In this document: one piece after another, positions 16,754-25,283 of the stretch | How the letters are laid out: every line of letters starts with the position of its first letter | How positions within the stretch are numbered: the stretch's first letter is position 1 | Assembly (NCBI RefSeq): GCF_003952365.1 | Contig: NZ_CP034443.1 | Span: 606,001 to 670,000 of the forward strand | Source: Mesorhizobium sp. M9A.F.Ca.ET.002.03.1.2 | GTDB taxonomy: Bacteria > Pseudomonadota > Alphaproteobacteria > Rhizobiales > Rhizobiaceae | DNA length: 64,000 bases | Direction of reading: 5' to 3' | Notes under the pieces: generated by a model | What the model was told of the DNA's origin: nothing | Databases searched by the model: none | Seen by the model: only the letters and a program-made list of their open reading frames with translations | Program-made: the position numbers and the translations under genes

Positions 16754-17929
16754 ATGAACATGCGCATCAAGACGGTCCAAGCCTGGTGGGTCCGCATACC
16801 GATCGAGGCCGCGAAGCAGCACCGCAGCGACTTCGGTCAGGTGACGACGTTCGACGCTGCCATCCTGCGCATAGAGACCAATGACGGGCTGGTCGGCTGG
16901 GGCGAAGGCAAGAATGCCGCCGGCAGCGCCGGCAGCTATGGCGCCCTCGTCCACATGCTGAACAACGAAGTCGGCCCACAGTTGGTCGGCTGCGATCCGG
17001 CCGACATCGGGGTGATCTGGGAGATGCTCTACAATGGCGTGCGCCATGACAGTGCCGCGCAAAACGGCCATGCCATGCCGCAACTGGCGCGGCGCGGCAT
17101 CAGCGTCGCCGCGATCAGCGCCGTCGACATCGCGCTGTGGGATATTCTGGGCAAGTCGCTGGGGGTTCCGGTCTGGCGGCTGCTCGGTGGCCGCAAGCTC
17201 GACCGCATGCCGGCCTATGCTTCCGGCGGCTGGGCTTCCACCGAGGCGATCGGCGACCAGTTGAAATCCTATATCGCCAAGGGCGGCTTCAAGGCGCTGA
17301 AGATGCGCGTCGGCGCAATGGACGGCGCGCCGCACATTTCCGCCGCCCGCGTCCGCGCTGCAAGACAGGCGCTCGGCCCCGACGTCGAGCTGATGGCCGA
17401 TGCGCATGGCACCTATACGGTGGCGGAAGCCAAACGCTTCATCCATCTCGCCGGCGATCTCGACCTGGCCTGGTTCGAGGAGCCGGTCATCGCCGACGAC
17501 AAGCCCGGCATGGCCGAAGTGCGGGCGTCCGGCTCGATCCCGATCGCCACCGGCGAAAGCGAAGCGACGCGCTATGCCTTTCGCGACCTCGCCACGCTCA
17601 AGGCGGCCGATATCTTCCAGCCCGACCCAGCCTTCTGCGGCGGCATCAGCGAGGCGATGAAGATCGGCACCATCGCCAGCGCGTTCAATCTGCGCTTCGC
17701 GCCGCATCTGTGGGCCGGCGCGCCTTGCTTCTTTGCCGGGCTGCATGTCTGCGCTGCTTCGCCGGCTAGCTTTACCGTCGAATATTCGCTCGGCGCCAAC
17801 CCGATGATCCACGATCTGATCGAGGAGACTGTCGAAGCAAGGGACGGTATGATAGCGATCCCCGAGAAGCCCGGGCTGGGATTCACCCTTTCGGAACGGT
17901 TTCTGGAGGCGCACGCGCAACGCGGCTGA
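16754..17929 (+). CDS. Mandelate racemase/muconate lactonizing enzyme family dehydratase
   Basis: 391 residues of the enolase superfamily. Visible catalytic elements in order: the Lys-containing strand FKALKMRVG, the metal ligand Asp in LMADAHGTYTVAEA, Glu in WFEEPVIADD, Glu in IATGESEATR, then DPAFCGGISEAMKIGTIA and the catalytic His in FAPHLWAGAP. A His on the seventh strand is typical of the mandelate racemase subgroup, most of whose members dehydrate acid sugars. Its neighbours (epimerase, hydroxyacid dehydrogenase, GntR regulator) agree with sugar-acid breakdown. The exact substrate is not determinable here. Confidence 0.87.
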   Translation: MNMRIKTVQAWWVRIPIEAAKQHRSDFGQVTTFDAAILRIETNDGLVGWGEGKNAAGSAGSYGALVHMLNNEVGPQLVGCDPADIGVIWEMLYNGVRHDSAAQNGHAMPQLARRGISVAAISAVDIALWDILGKSLGVPVWRLLGGRKLDRMPAYASGGWASTEAIGDQLKSYIAKGGFKALKMRVGAMDGAPHISAARVRAARQALGPDVELMADAHGTYTVAEAKRFIHLAGDLDLAWFEEPVIADDKPGMAEVRASGSIPIATGESEATRYAFRDLATLKAADIFQPDPAFCGGISEAMKIGTIASAFNLRFAPHLWAGAPCFFAGLHVCAASPASFTVEYSLGANPMIHDLIEETVEARDGMIAIPEKPGLGFTLSERFLEAHAQRG

Positions 17930-17931
17930 TC

Positions 17932-18648
17932 ATGAAAGAAAAGAACCTTCTCGCGGAACTCGCCGCCTATCTATTCTCCCACTCCGACAAGGGGACGGGT
18001 CGAACGCCGTCGGAGCGTGAGCTGGCGGAGCACTTCGGCGTCAGCCGCGGCCAGATCCGTGAGGCGCTGGCCATCCTCGAAGCCATGCGCATCGTCGAGC
18101 GCCGGGCCAAATCCGGCATCTACATCGACACCAAGCAGGCCAGCGTCGAGGCGATGGCGCTTTTTGCCAGGGCCGGCCTGCCGCTCGATCCGATCCAGAT
18201 CTACGAGACGGTCGAGTTGCGCAAGATTCACGAGATCAAGGCCGCCGAGCTTGCCTGCTCGCGCGCCACGGAGGAAAATTTCGAGCGGCTGCGCGAAATC
18301 CTGAAGGCTTCGGAAGAGCGCATTGCGGCGGGCGAGGGCCTCGCCAAGGAGGACCGCGAATTTCACCTCGAGATCGTGCGGGCAACCAAGAACAGCGTTT
18401 TTCACAACATATGCAGCGTCTACTACATGATGGGCGAGCAACGCCTGCCGATCTATTTCAACGATCCCGAGCGCAACGTGCGCTCGCATGCCGAGCACAT
18501 CCAGATCTACGAGGCGCTGCTGCGCCGCGACGGCAACCTCGCCCAGGCGCTGATGAACGCCCATCTGCAAGGTGCGGAGAGCTACTGGAAAGGCCTGATC
18601 GAGGGCGGCGGGCCAGAACCTCACAACCCAGCGCTCGAACAGGCCTGA
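17932..18648 (+). CDS. FadR-subfamily GntR transcriptional regulator
   Basis: 238 residues. The winged helix contains GRTPSERELAEHFGVSRGQIREALAILE, with the GntR consensus PSERELA-x(5)-VSRGQIREAL. The C-terminal all-helical FCD domain shows the metal/ligand residues in ELRKIHEIKAAELA, EDREFHLEIVRATKN and NVRSHAEHIQIYEAL. FadR-type proteins bind TGGT-N3-ACCA palindromes, several of which lie in this window, including the one at 15715 before its own operon. It begins two bases after the dehydratase stop and is followed one base later by the dehydrogenase. Confidence 0.9.
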   Translation: MKEKNLLAELAAYLFSHSDKGTGRTPSERELAEHFGVSRGQIREALAILEAMRIVERRAKSGIYIDTKQASVEAMALFARAGLPLDPIQIYETVELRKIHEIKAAELACSRATEENFERLREILKASEERIAAGEGLAKEDREFHLEIVRATKNSVFHNICSVYYMMGEQRLPIYFNDPERNVRSHAEHIQIYEALLRRDGNLAQALMNAHLQGAESYWKGLIEGGGPEPHNPALEQA

Positions 18649-18649
18649 T

Positions 18650-19630
18650 ATGCCTAAAATCCTGTCGACGCACACGCTGCACCCGCGCGCCTCCGCCATG
18701 CTGACTGGTGCCGGCGACCTCGTTGTCGCCTCCGCCCTCGACGCGGACACGCTGGCCGCTGAGGCGCGGGACGCCGATATCATCATCGTTCGCGCCCCGC
18801 TGCCATCAGCGCTTTTCGAAGGCCAGACGAAGCTCAGGGCCGCAATCCGCCACGGCGCCGGGCTCGACATGGTGCCGATGGAAGCGGCCAACGCAGCCGG
18901 CGTGCTGGTGGCAAACGTGCCGGCGGTCAATGCACGGTCGGTCGCCGAATACGTGATGTTCGCGGCCCTGGCGCTGCTTCGGCGTTTCCGCATGGTGGAC
19001 CGCGATTTGCGGGCGAAGGGCTGGCTGGCCGGCCGTGACCACACTATTCTCGGCAGCGAGCTCGCCGGCAAGACGCTCGGCATCGTCGGCTTTGGCGCCA
19101 TCGGACAGGCCGTCGGCCATATCGCGGCGCATGGTTTCGACCTGAACGTGGTGGCGACCACGCGCAGCATGAGGCCGGCGCCGGACAGGGTCGGCTTCCT
19201 GTCGATCGACGCGCTGGTCGAGCAGAGCGACATCATCGTCCTGTGCTGCCCGCTGACGCCGGAGACGCGCGGACTGATCAGCCGCGAGCGCATCGCCCGG
19301 ATGAAGCCGGATGCGATGCTGATCAATATTTCGCGCGGGCCGGTGATCGACGACGACGCCTTGATCGAAGCGCTGCAAAAGGGCCGTATCGGCGGTGCCG
19401 CGCTCGATGTCTTTGCAACGCAGCCGCTGCCTTCAGATCATCCCTATTTCGGCTTCGACAATGTCATCGTCACCCCGCACATGGCAGGGATCACCGAGCA
19501 ATCGATGATGCGCATGGGCGTCGGCTCGGCTGATGAAACCTTGCTGGTGCTGGCCAACAAATTGCCGGTCAATCTGCGCAATCCCGAAGTGGTCGAGCAC
19601 TACCGGCGGCGGTTTCCGGCCGACGTATAG
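18650..19630 (+). CDS. D-2-hydroxyacid dehydrogenase family protein
   Basis: 326 residues. The NAD-binding turn is LGIVGFGAIGQAVGHIAA. The catalytic Arg lies in LINISRGPVIDDDALIEAL and the catalytic His is about residue 277 in VIVTPHMAGITEQSMM. At the position where most family members have the catalytic Glu, this protein has Gln (about residue 258, in DVFATQPLPSDHP). A Gln-His pair is also found in formate dehydrogenase, so activity is not excluded. It is the last gene of the epimerase-dehydratase-GntR operon and probably reduces or oxidises a 2-keto/2-hydroxy acid intermediate. Confidence 0.87.
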   Translation: MPKILSTHTLHPRASAMLTGAGDLVVASALDADTLAAEARDADIIIVRAPLPSALFEGQTKLRAAIRHGAGLDMVPMEAANAAGVLVANVPAVNARSVAEYVMFAALALLRRFRMVDRDLRAKGWLAGRDHTILGSELAGKTLGIVGFGAIGQAVGHIAAHGFDLNVVATTRSMRPAPDRVGFLSIDALVEQSDIIVLCCPLTPETRGLISRERIARMKPDAMLINISRGPVIDDDALIEALQKGRIGGAALDVFATQPLPSDHPYFGFDNVIVTPHMAGITEQSMMRMGVGSADETLLVLANKLPVNLRNPEVVEHYRRRFPADV

Positions 19631-19672
19631 CGCCACCGCCGTTTCGCCCCATTTCTCCACGACGCTGGCCCC

Positions 19673-20059
19673 ATGCTCGTTCTTCGCCGCACGCCGCTGC
19701 TTGTTGCCATCTGTTCGATCGGCGCCCTGCCCTCGGTCGCTGCGGCCGAGAGCAGTTATGTCTATTGCGACAACGGCCTGCGCTGCGTGATGGCGCCCTG
19801 TCCGTCGAACAGCGCGCTCGATCTTGCCACCGGCAAGATCATCAAGGGCGTGTCGATCGACATCGATGGGTTGCCGCAGGAAGAGAAGGCGCTCGGTCTC
19901 TCGGACAAGCTCTACGCCGGCAAGGTCGTCGTTGCCGGCTCCATCGAGAACCAGACCCAGACCCTCAACGGCAAGCAATACACTCTGCCCTGGCTGGTCG
20001 CGGCCGGTATCGAACGCGCGTCCAGGGACAGCGAACGCGGCCACTGCTCATCGCACTGA
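19673..20059 (+). CDS. Hypothetical exported protein (128 aa)
   Basis: Not recognised. A 128-residue protein with a clear N-terminal signal peptide (LVLRRTPLLVAICSIGALPS, cleavage after AAA near residue 24). The mature part begins with a cysteine cluster (YVYCDNGLRCVMAPCPSNS), which may form disulfides in the periplasm, and has a beta-rich body ending in WLVAAGIERASRD. It lies 42 bp after the dehydrogenase and is convergent with an amidase gene. No function is proposed. Confidence 0.7.
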   Translation: MLVLRRTPLLVAICSIGALPSVAAAESSYVYCDNGLRCVMAPCPSNSALDLATGKIIKGVSIDIDGLPQEEKALGLSDKLYAGKVVVAGSIENQTQTLNGKQYTLPWLVAAGIERASRDSERGHCSSH

Positions 20060-20071
20060 ACGTTCTCATCA

Positions 20072-21367
20072 TCAACGGCCAAGCAGCGCCTCGACTTCCG
20101 CCGCGATGCGCAGGAGACGGTGGTCGTGGCCGTTGCGCGCCACCAGCATCAGCCCGGCAGGGCGGGCCATTCCCGGCATCGGCAAGGAGATCGCGCAGAG
20201 GTCGAACTGGTTGGCAACCTGCGTGTTGCGCAGCAGAAGGCCTTCCGTCCTGTCGCACAGACCCTCGTCGCTGGTCATCGACACGATGGTCGGCGCGGTG
20301 ACCGGCGTGGTCGGCAGAGCCAGCATATCGACCGACGCCAGCCGCTCATCCATGGCCGCCAGAAGCGCCGTGCGGCGGCGAACTGCCCTTATATAGGCCG
20401 TGGCCGGAACGGCGGCAGCGCGCGACAACGACTCGCTCACCCGCGGATCGACCGGCGTCGTCGCGCCTGTCGCCAGCCAATCCGCATGGACCTCGGCGCC
20501 TTCCATTGCCGCGATCGAGGCCCGCTTGGTCACCGCGCGCAAATCGGTCAGGAGGTCATCGATGGACAGATCGGCGAAGCGGGCACCGGCAAGCTCTATC
20601 TTGCGAACACATCTGTCGAACGCCGCCGCGACCTCTTCTTCCGTATCCTCGAAGAGGACGCCGCGTGGCACGCCGATGCGCAGTCCGGCAAGCGGAAGCG
20701 GAATAAGCGCCGCAGGCTCCTCGCCCGCCATCACCGCGTCGGCCACGGCACATTCGGCGACCGTGCGGGCAAGCGGGCCAATGGAGTCCAGCGTGGCCGA
20801 CAGCGGGAAAACGCCGTCACGCGGCACGCGCCGTGCCGTCGGCTTGAAGCCGACGACACCGTTCAGCGATGCCGGGATGCGCACCGAACCGCCGGTGTCG
20901 GAACCGATCGAGATCTCGCTCGTGCCTTCCGCAACGGAAACACCGGCGCCGGAGGATGAACCGCCCGCAATCCGGCTGGCGTCGGTGGCATTGCCGGGCG
21001 TGCCGTAATGCGGGTTGACGCCGATCGCGGTGAAGGCGAACTCGGTCATGTTGGTCTTGCCGAAGATGACGGCGCCCGCCTGCCGCAGCCGCCGCACGAT
21101 GACGGCATCTCGCAGCGCCGGCGCCGCGGTGCTGAGCAACAGCGAACCGGCCGTGGTCGGCTCGCCGGCGACATCGAACAGATCCTTGATCGAGACGATC
21201 GCACCGTCGAGCGGCCCGAGCGTCACGCCGGCCTTGCGCCGTGCATCAGCGGCGTCCGCCGCCGCCCGCGCAGCTTCCGGATAGAGTTTTGTGAACACGC
21301 TTTGGTCGCCCGCTCGGACAGCGAGACGGGAAAGAACAGCTTCAAGGCGGTCGCGGGTGGATTGCAT
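20072..21367 (-). CDS. Amidase-signature-family hydrolase
   Basis: 431 residues. The amidase signature triad is visible: Lys61 in IVSIKDLFDV, the cis-Ser in the Ser cluster of RIAGGSSSGAGVSVAEG (residues 137-139) and the nucleophile Ser161 in GSDTGGSVRIPASLNG. The enzyme hydrolyses a carboxylic amide or related bond; relatives include AtzF-type allophanate hydrolases and GatA, but no partner genes are next to it. Full length with a normal hydrophobic-to-charged C-terminus. Confidence 0.88.
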   Translation of the reverse strand: MQSTRDRLEAVLSRLAVRAGDQSVFTKLYPEAARAAADAADARRKAGVTLGPLDGAIVSIKDLFDVAGEPTTAGSLLLSTAAPALRDAVIVRRLRQAGAVIFGKTNMTEFAFTAIGVNPHYGTPGNATDASRIAGGSSSGAGVSVAEGTSEISIGSDTGGSVRIPASLNGVVGFKPTARRVPRDGVFPLSATLDSIGPLARTVAECAVADAVMAGEEPAALIPLPLAGLRIGVPRGVLFEDTEEEVAAAFDRCVRKIELAGARFADLSIDDLLTDLRAVTKRASIAAMEGAEVHADWLATGATTPVDPRVSESLSRAAAVPATAYIRAVRRRTALLAAMDERLASVDMLALPTTPVTAPTIVSMTSDEGLCDRTEGLLLRNTQVANQFDLCAISLPMPGMARPAGLMLVARNGHDHRLLRIAAEVEALLGR

Positions 21368-21487
21368 TTCGGTGTCGGACTCCGGACGGCTGCAACGTCT
21401 TACAGTTGGAAGCCATCACGTGGCCCGCGAACACATAACCCGGTATGGGCGGATTTGCACCCCTGCTGGACCGAGGGAGGAGACCCG

Positions 21488-21835
21488 ATGCTCTACAAAG
21501 GCAGCTGCCACTGCGGCAAGGTCGCCTTCGAGGTCGAAGGCGACCTGACCGGCGCCGTGCGATGCAATTGCTCGATCTGCTCGCGCAAGGGCGCGCTGCT
21601 ATGGGCCGTGCCGCATGGGGCGTTGCGAGTGCTTGCCTGGCGCGACGATCTTGGTAGCTACACTTTCGGCAATCATGTCATCGCCCACCGGTTCTGCCGA
21701 GCCTGCGGCATTCACCCCTTCGCCGAGGACGTCAGCGAAGGGAGCGAACGAAGCGCCTACGTCAATATCCATTGCATCGACGGATTGGACCTCGCCACGG
21801 TGCCGATTTTCGACTTCGACGGCCGCGCGGTTTGA
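21488..21835 (+). CDS. GFA-family (glutathione-dependent formaldehyde-activating-like) zinc protein
   Basis: 115 residues from the ATG at 21488, with GGAGGA 5 bp upstream. The zinc ligands of the GFA fold are seen: CHCGKVAFEV, CNCSICSRKG and FCRACGIHPF. Proteins of this small family bind zinc and are named for Gfa, although most members are of unknown activity. It starts divergently from the amidase gene and converges with an MFS transporter. An upstream-open frame is a shadow. Confidence 0.85.
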   Translation: MLYKGSCHCGKVAFEVEGDLTGAVRCNCSICSRKGALLWAVPHGALRVLAWRDDLGSYTFGNHVIAHRFCRACGIHPFAEDVSEGSERSAYVNIHCIDGLDLATVPIFDFDGRAV

Positions 21836-21842
21836 CGGGCCC

Positions 21843-23060
21843 TCAACTGTCGGTTGCCTTTGGGCCAAGCAGGAACGCCGCCAAGGCCGCCAGCAACGTC
21901 GCGATCCCGCAATAGGCGAAAGCACTGGCAACGCCGGCATTGTCGACCAGCAGGCCGCCGAAAACGGCGCCCAGCGCGATGGCCACCTGGAACGTGGCGA
22001 CCATCAGCCCGCCGGCGCTTTCAGCCTGGTCGGGAGCGGCCCGCACCAGCCAGGTTTGCAGCCCGACCGGCACCGCGCCGAAGGCAAAGCCCCAGGCGGC
22101 CACGGCTATCGCCGCCACCACCGGCGAGGCGCCGACACTAAGCAGCAAGAGCGCCGCCACCGCAATCAGCAGAGGCGCCATGCCCACGGCGGTCTTGAGG
22201 CTGCGCTCGGCCATGAAGCCGCCGGCGAAATTGCCGAAGAAGCCACCGATGCCGTAGGCAAGCAGCACAAGCGAGATCGTTTCGATATCCAGTGCCGGCA
22301 CCTTCTCGAGAAACGGTCGAACATAGGTGAAGCCGGCAAAGTGTCCCGAGGCAACCAGCAGGACCACCAGAAGCGCAACCCTGATCATCGGTCGCTTCAG
22401 CACCTCCAGCAAGGTACGAAAGCTTGCCACGCCGGCCGGCGGCAGCCTCGGAATGGTGGCGACCTGCACCAGCAGCGCCAGAGCGCCGACAACAGCCGCG
22501 ATCATGAAGGCCGTTCGCCATCCCCAGATGTCGCCGACATAGGCTCCGACCGGGGCTGCGCACACGGTCGCTACCGAAACGCCGGTGAGGATGATCGACA
22601 TGGCGCGTGGCATCAGCCGCATCGGAACAAGCCGCATCGCCATGGCCGCCGACATCGACCAGAAGCCGCCGAGGCTGATCCCGAGCATGATGCGGGCGAT
22701 CAGAAGAACCGGAAGCGAAGAGGCAAACGCCGCCAGCAGATTTGACAGGATTAGCAACACCGTCAGCGCCCACATGACCAGCCTGCGGTCCAGTCGTCTG
22801 GTGACGATGGCCATGGTCGGGGCGGCTATCGCGCCGACAACGGCCGTCGCCGTCACCGCTTGCCCGGCAGTGCCCTCCGTGACACCGAGATCCTGCGCCA
22901 GCGGCGTCAGCAGGCTGGCGGGCAGGAATTCCGCGGTCACCAGTCCAAACACGCCAAGCGCTAGCGATACGACCGCCCCCCATGCCGGCTCGGATCGTTC
23001 TTCGGATTCGGAGGAGTCGAGAACAGCGGCGTCGATGACGCCTGTCGCGGGTTCGGTCAT
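21843..23060 (-). CDS. MFS efflux transporter, DHA1 type
   Basis: 405 residues from the ATG at 23060 (ribosome site GGAGA). Twelve transmembrane helices are apparent. After helix 2 the loop TRRLDRRLVMWALTVLL corresponds to motif A, and the helix 4-5 region RIMLGISLGGFWSMSAAMAM fits the sugar-efflux/drug-efflux (YdhP/AraJ-like) branch. The frame continues upstream to 23270 but would run through the operator region. It is divergent from an AraC-family gene with repeated sites between, so the AraC protein probably controls it. Confidence 0.88.
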   Translation of the reverse strand: MTEPATGVIDAAVLDSSESEERSEPAWGAVVSLALGVFGLVTAEFLPASLLTPLAQDLGVTEGTAGQAVTATAVVGAIAAPTMAIVTRRLDRRLVMWALTVLLILSNLLAAFASSLPVLLIARIMLGISLGGFWSMSAAMAMRLVPMRLMPRAMSIILTGVSVATVCAAPVGAYVGDIWGWRTAFMIAAVVGALALLVQVATIPRLPPAGVASFRTLLEVLKRPMIRVALLVVLLVASGHFAGFTYVRPFLEKVPALDIETISLVLLAYGIGGFFGNFAGGFMAERSLKTAVGMAPLLIAVAALLLLSVGASPVVAAIAVAAWGFAFGAVPVGLQTWLVRAAPDQAESAGGLMVATFQVAIALGAVFGGLLVDNAGVASAFAYCGIATLLAALAAFLLGPKATDS

Positions 23061-23078
23061 GATGTGTCTCCGGTCTGG

Positions 23079-23110
23079 TTGCAGCGCAACATTTGGCTGC
23101 AGTGCAACAT
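23079..23110. promoter_or_regulatory. Direct-repeat operator between MFS and araC-type genes
   Basis: Two 14-bp direct repeats, TTGCAGCGCAACAT (23079-23092) and CTGCAGTGCAACAT (23097-23110), differ at two positions and are 18 bp apart, within the divergent promoter region. AraC-family proteins typically bind tandem direct repeats. The first copy also contains the palindrome GTTGC-AGC-GCAAC. Confidence 0.55.
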
Positions 23111-23151
23111 AGGGAGTGACCATCTGGAGTTTCCATGCTAGAAACACCATC

Positions 23152-24123
23152 ATGCTTGACCATTCGTCCAAAGTTCCGATCACCGGCGATCCGCTGACAG
23201 ACATATTGCGCGGGTTGCGTCTTGATGGCGTCGAGTATGGCCGGTGCGAAATGAAGGAGCCCTGGGGCATCCAGTTCCCGGCTCAGCCGGCGGCGCGGTT
23301 TCATTTTATCGGCCGCAAAGGATGCTGGTTGCTGCAGCCGTCCGGCGAATGGGTGGAACTCAACGCAGGCGACGCGGTGCTGCTGCCGCGCGGCGCCGAA
23401 CACGTCCTGGCAAGCGAGCCAGGCATCGAGGCTTCGCCGATCCAAGGCTACCAGGTCGCGGAGGTCTGCAAGGGCGTCTATTGCATGTCCAACGAAGGCT
23501 GCCGCCCGGGAACGCTGCTATTCTTCGGCAGCATGTATTTCAATCTCGACGGCTTGCACCCGCTGCTTGGCATGATGCCGGATGTGATGCGCACCCACGA
23601 ACTGGAAGCGTATGAGCCGGGCATTCCGCATCTGCTGGAGAGCATGGCGCGCGAAGTGACTATGGAGCGCGTCGGCTCCGGCGGCATTCTGGCACGGCTT
23701 GCCGATGTGCTGGCCGCCATCGTCATCCGGTCATGGGTCGAGCGCGGCTGCGGCGACTCGTCCGGATGGATCGCTGCGGTGAGAGATCGTGAGATCGGAC
23801 GCGTACTGGCTGCGATCCATCTCGAACCGAACCGCGACTGGACGGTGGAGACCCTGGCCAGGATGATGGGCGCCTCGCGATCGGGTTTTGCCGAACGCTT
23901 CGCGACGATCGTCGGCGAAACGCCGGCGAAATATGTCACCCAGGTGAGAATGCACCAGGCACGGCAATGGCTGGTCCGCGACCGGCTCAAGATTTCCGTC
24001 GTCGCCGCACGCCTGGGTTATGAATCCGACGCGTCCTTCAGTCGCGCGTTCAAGCGCGTCATCGGATCGGCTCCTAGCCATTTTCGCGCCGAAGAACAGG
24101 CTGAGGTCCGTCAAGCTGGCTAA
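23152..24123 (+). CDS. AraC-family transcriptional regulator with cupin sensor domain
   Basis: 323 residues from the ATG at 23152. The N-terminal half is the cupin-like AraC ligand domain (FHFIGRKGCWLLQPSG, VELNAGDAVLLPRGAEHVL). The C-terminal half holds two helix-turn-helix units: TVETLARMMGASRSGFAERF and ISVVAARLGYESDASFSRAF, ending with the family sequence KRVIGSAPSHFR. Divergent from the MFS transporter, which it likely activates or represses in response to a small molecule. Confidence 0.9.
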   Translation: MLDHSSKVPITGDPLTDILRGLRLDGVEYGRCEMKEPWGIQFPAQPAARFHFIGRKGCWLLQPSGEWVELNAGDAVLLPRGAEHVLASEPGIEASPIQGYQVAEVCKGVYCMSNEGCRPGTLLFFGSMYFNLDGLHPLLGMMPDVMRTHELEAYEPGIPHLLESMAREVTMERVGSGGILARLADVLAAIVIRSWVERGCGDSSGWIAAVRDREIGRVLAAIHLEPNRDWTVETLARMMGASRSGFAERFATIVGETPAKYVTQVRMHQARQWLVRDRLKISVVAARLGYESDASFSRAFKRVIGSAPSHFRAEEQAEVRQAG

Positions 24124-24197
24124 GCCTGGCCAAGATACTCATTTCTCGGTGATTCAGGCCGAGCCGGCAGTGCTCTTGCGGCATGCACCGACGCACC

Positions 24198-25283
24198 TCA
24201 TCCGGCGTGGCGGAGATTGATTCCGCTGCCCTTGTCAAACAGCACCACCTTGTCCGGATCCCAGGCAAAGCGCACCGGCTGCTCGATCTCGACATCGGTT
24301 CTGGCCGGCACCGTGGCTCGCAGCATGGCGTCGCCGACCCGCAGCGTCAGGATCTTTTCGACGCCATGGTTTTCGACATCGTGGATGCGTGCTTCCACCG
24401 GCGCCCCGCTCTCGAGATAGACGTCTTCGGGACGAATACCGAAGACGAGCGGGCGACCGTCGGTCGCACCGCCCGTCTTGGCACCCCCCGCGAAAGGCAG
24501 CTCGAAATTCAGCGGCGCCATCACAGCGCGGCCGTCGACGAGCTTGCCGTCGATGAGATTCATCGGTGGCGAGCCGACGAAGCTTGCCACATAGGTGTCG
24601 CGCGGATTGTTGTAGATCTCATACGGCGTGCCGGTCTGGACGATGTGGCCATGGTTGAGCACGCCGACCTTGTCGCCCATCGACATCGCCTCGATCTGGT
24701 CGTGCGTCACGAACAGGAAGGTCGCGCCGAGCTGCATCTGCAGGTTCTTCAGCTCGGTACGCAGCGCCTCGCGCAGTTTGGCGTCGAGCGCCGACAGCGG
24801 CTCGTCCATCAGGAACACGCGCGGCTTGCGCACGATGGCGCGGCCGATCGAGACGCGCTGCATCTCGCCGCCCGAAAGCCGGTCGGTTTTGCGGTCGAGC
24901 AGATGCTCTATGCGCAGCGTCCTGGCGGCACGGTCGACGCGATCCTTGATCTCGGCGTCGGGCAGCCGGCGTATCTTCGGCTTCAGCGGAAATTCGAGAT
25001 TTTCGCGCACCGTGTAGCGCGGATAGAGCGAATATTGCTGCAGCACCAGCGCCACATCGCGCTCGGCCGCACCCCAGCTGGCGACATCGACGCCGTCGAT
25101 GAAGACCTGACCTTCGGTCGGCTTCTCCAGGCCGGCGATCATGCGCAGCGTCGTCGTCTTGCCGGCGCCCGTCTCGCCGAGCAGCACGAAGAATTCGCCG
25201 TCGGCGATGTCGAGATTGAGCCCGGTCAATGCGGTGTGATTGCCGAATGTCTTGGAGATATTCTTGAGCTGGATATGGGCCAT
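24198..25283 (-). CDS. Carbohydrate ABC importer ATPase, UgpC/MalK-like (second of pair)
   Basis: 361 residues. ABC core: Walker A GETGAGKTTTLR (the usual Ser of GxSGxGKS is Thr), signature LSGGEMQRVSIGRAIV, Walker B VFLMDEPLSALDAKL, switch VTHDQIEAMSMGDK. A C-terminal OB-like regulatory domain ends with FGIRPEDVYLE and FAWDPDKVVLFDKGSGINL. It is the last gene of a six-gene importer operon and overlaps the preceding ATPase by one base. A pair of distinct MalK-like ATPases, likely forming a heterodimer, is typical of sugar-alcohol or glycerol-type importers. Confidence 0.92.
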   Translation of the reverse strand: MAHIQLKNISKTFGNHTALTGLNLDIADGEFFVLLGETGAGKTTTLRMIAGLEKPTEGQVFIDGVDVASWGAAERDVALVLQQYSLYPRYTVRENLEFPLKPKIRRLPDAEIKDRVDRAARTLRIEHLLDRKTDRLSGGEMQRVSIGRAIVRKPRVFLMDEPLSALDAKLREALRTELKNLQMQLGATFLFVTHDQIEAMSMGDKVGVLNHGHIVQTGTPYEIYNNPRDTYVASFVGSPPMNLIDGKLVDGRAVMAPLNFELPFAGGAKTGGATDGRPLVFGIRPEDVYLESGAPVEARIHDVENHGVEKILTLRVGDAMLRATVPARTDVEIEQPVRFAWDPDKVVLFDKGSGINLRHAG

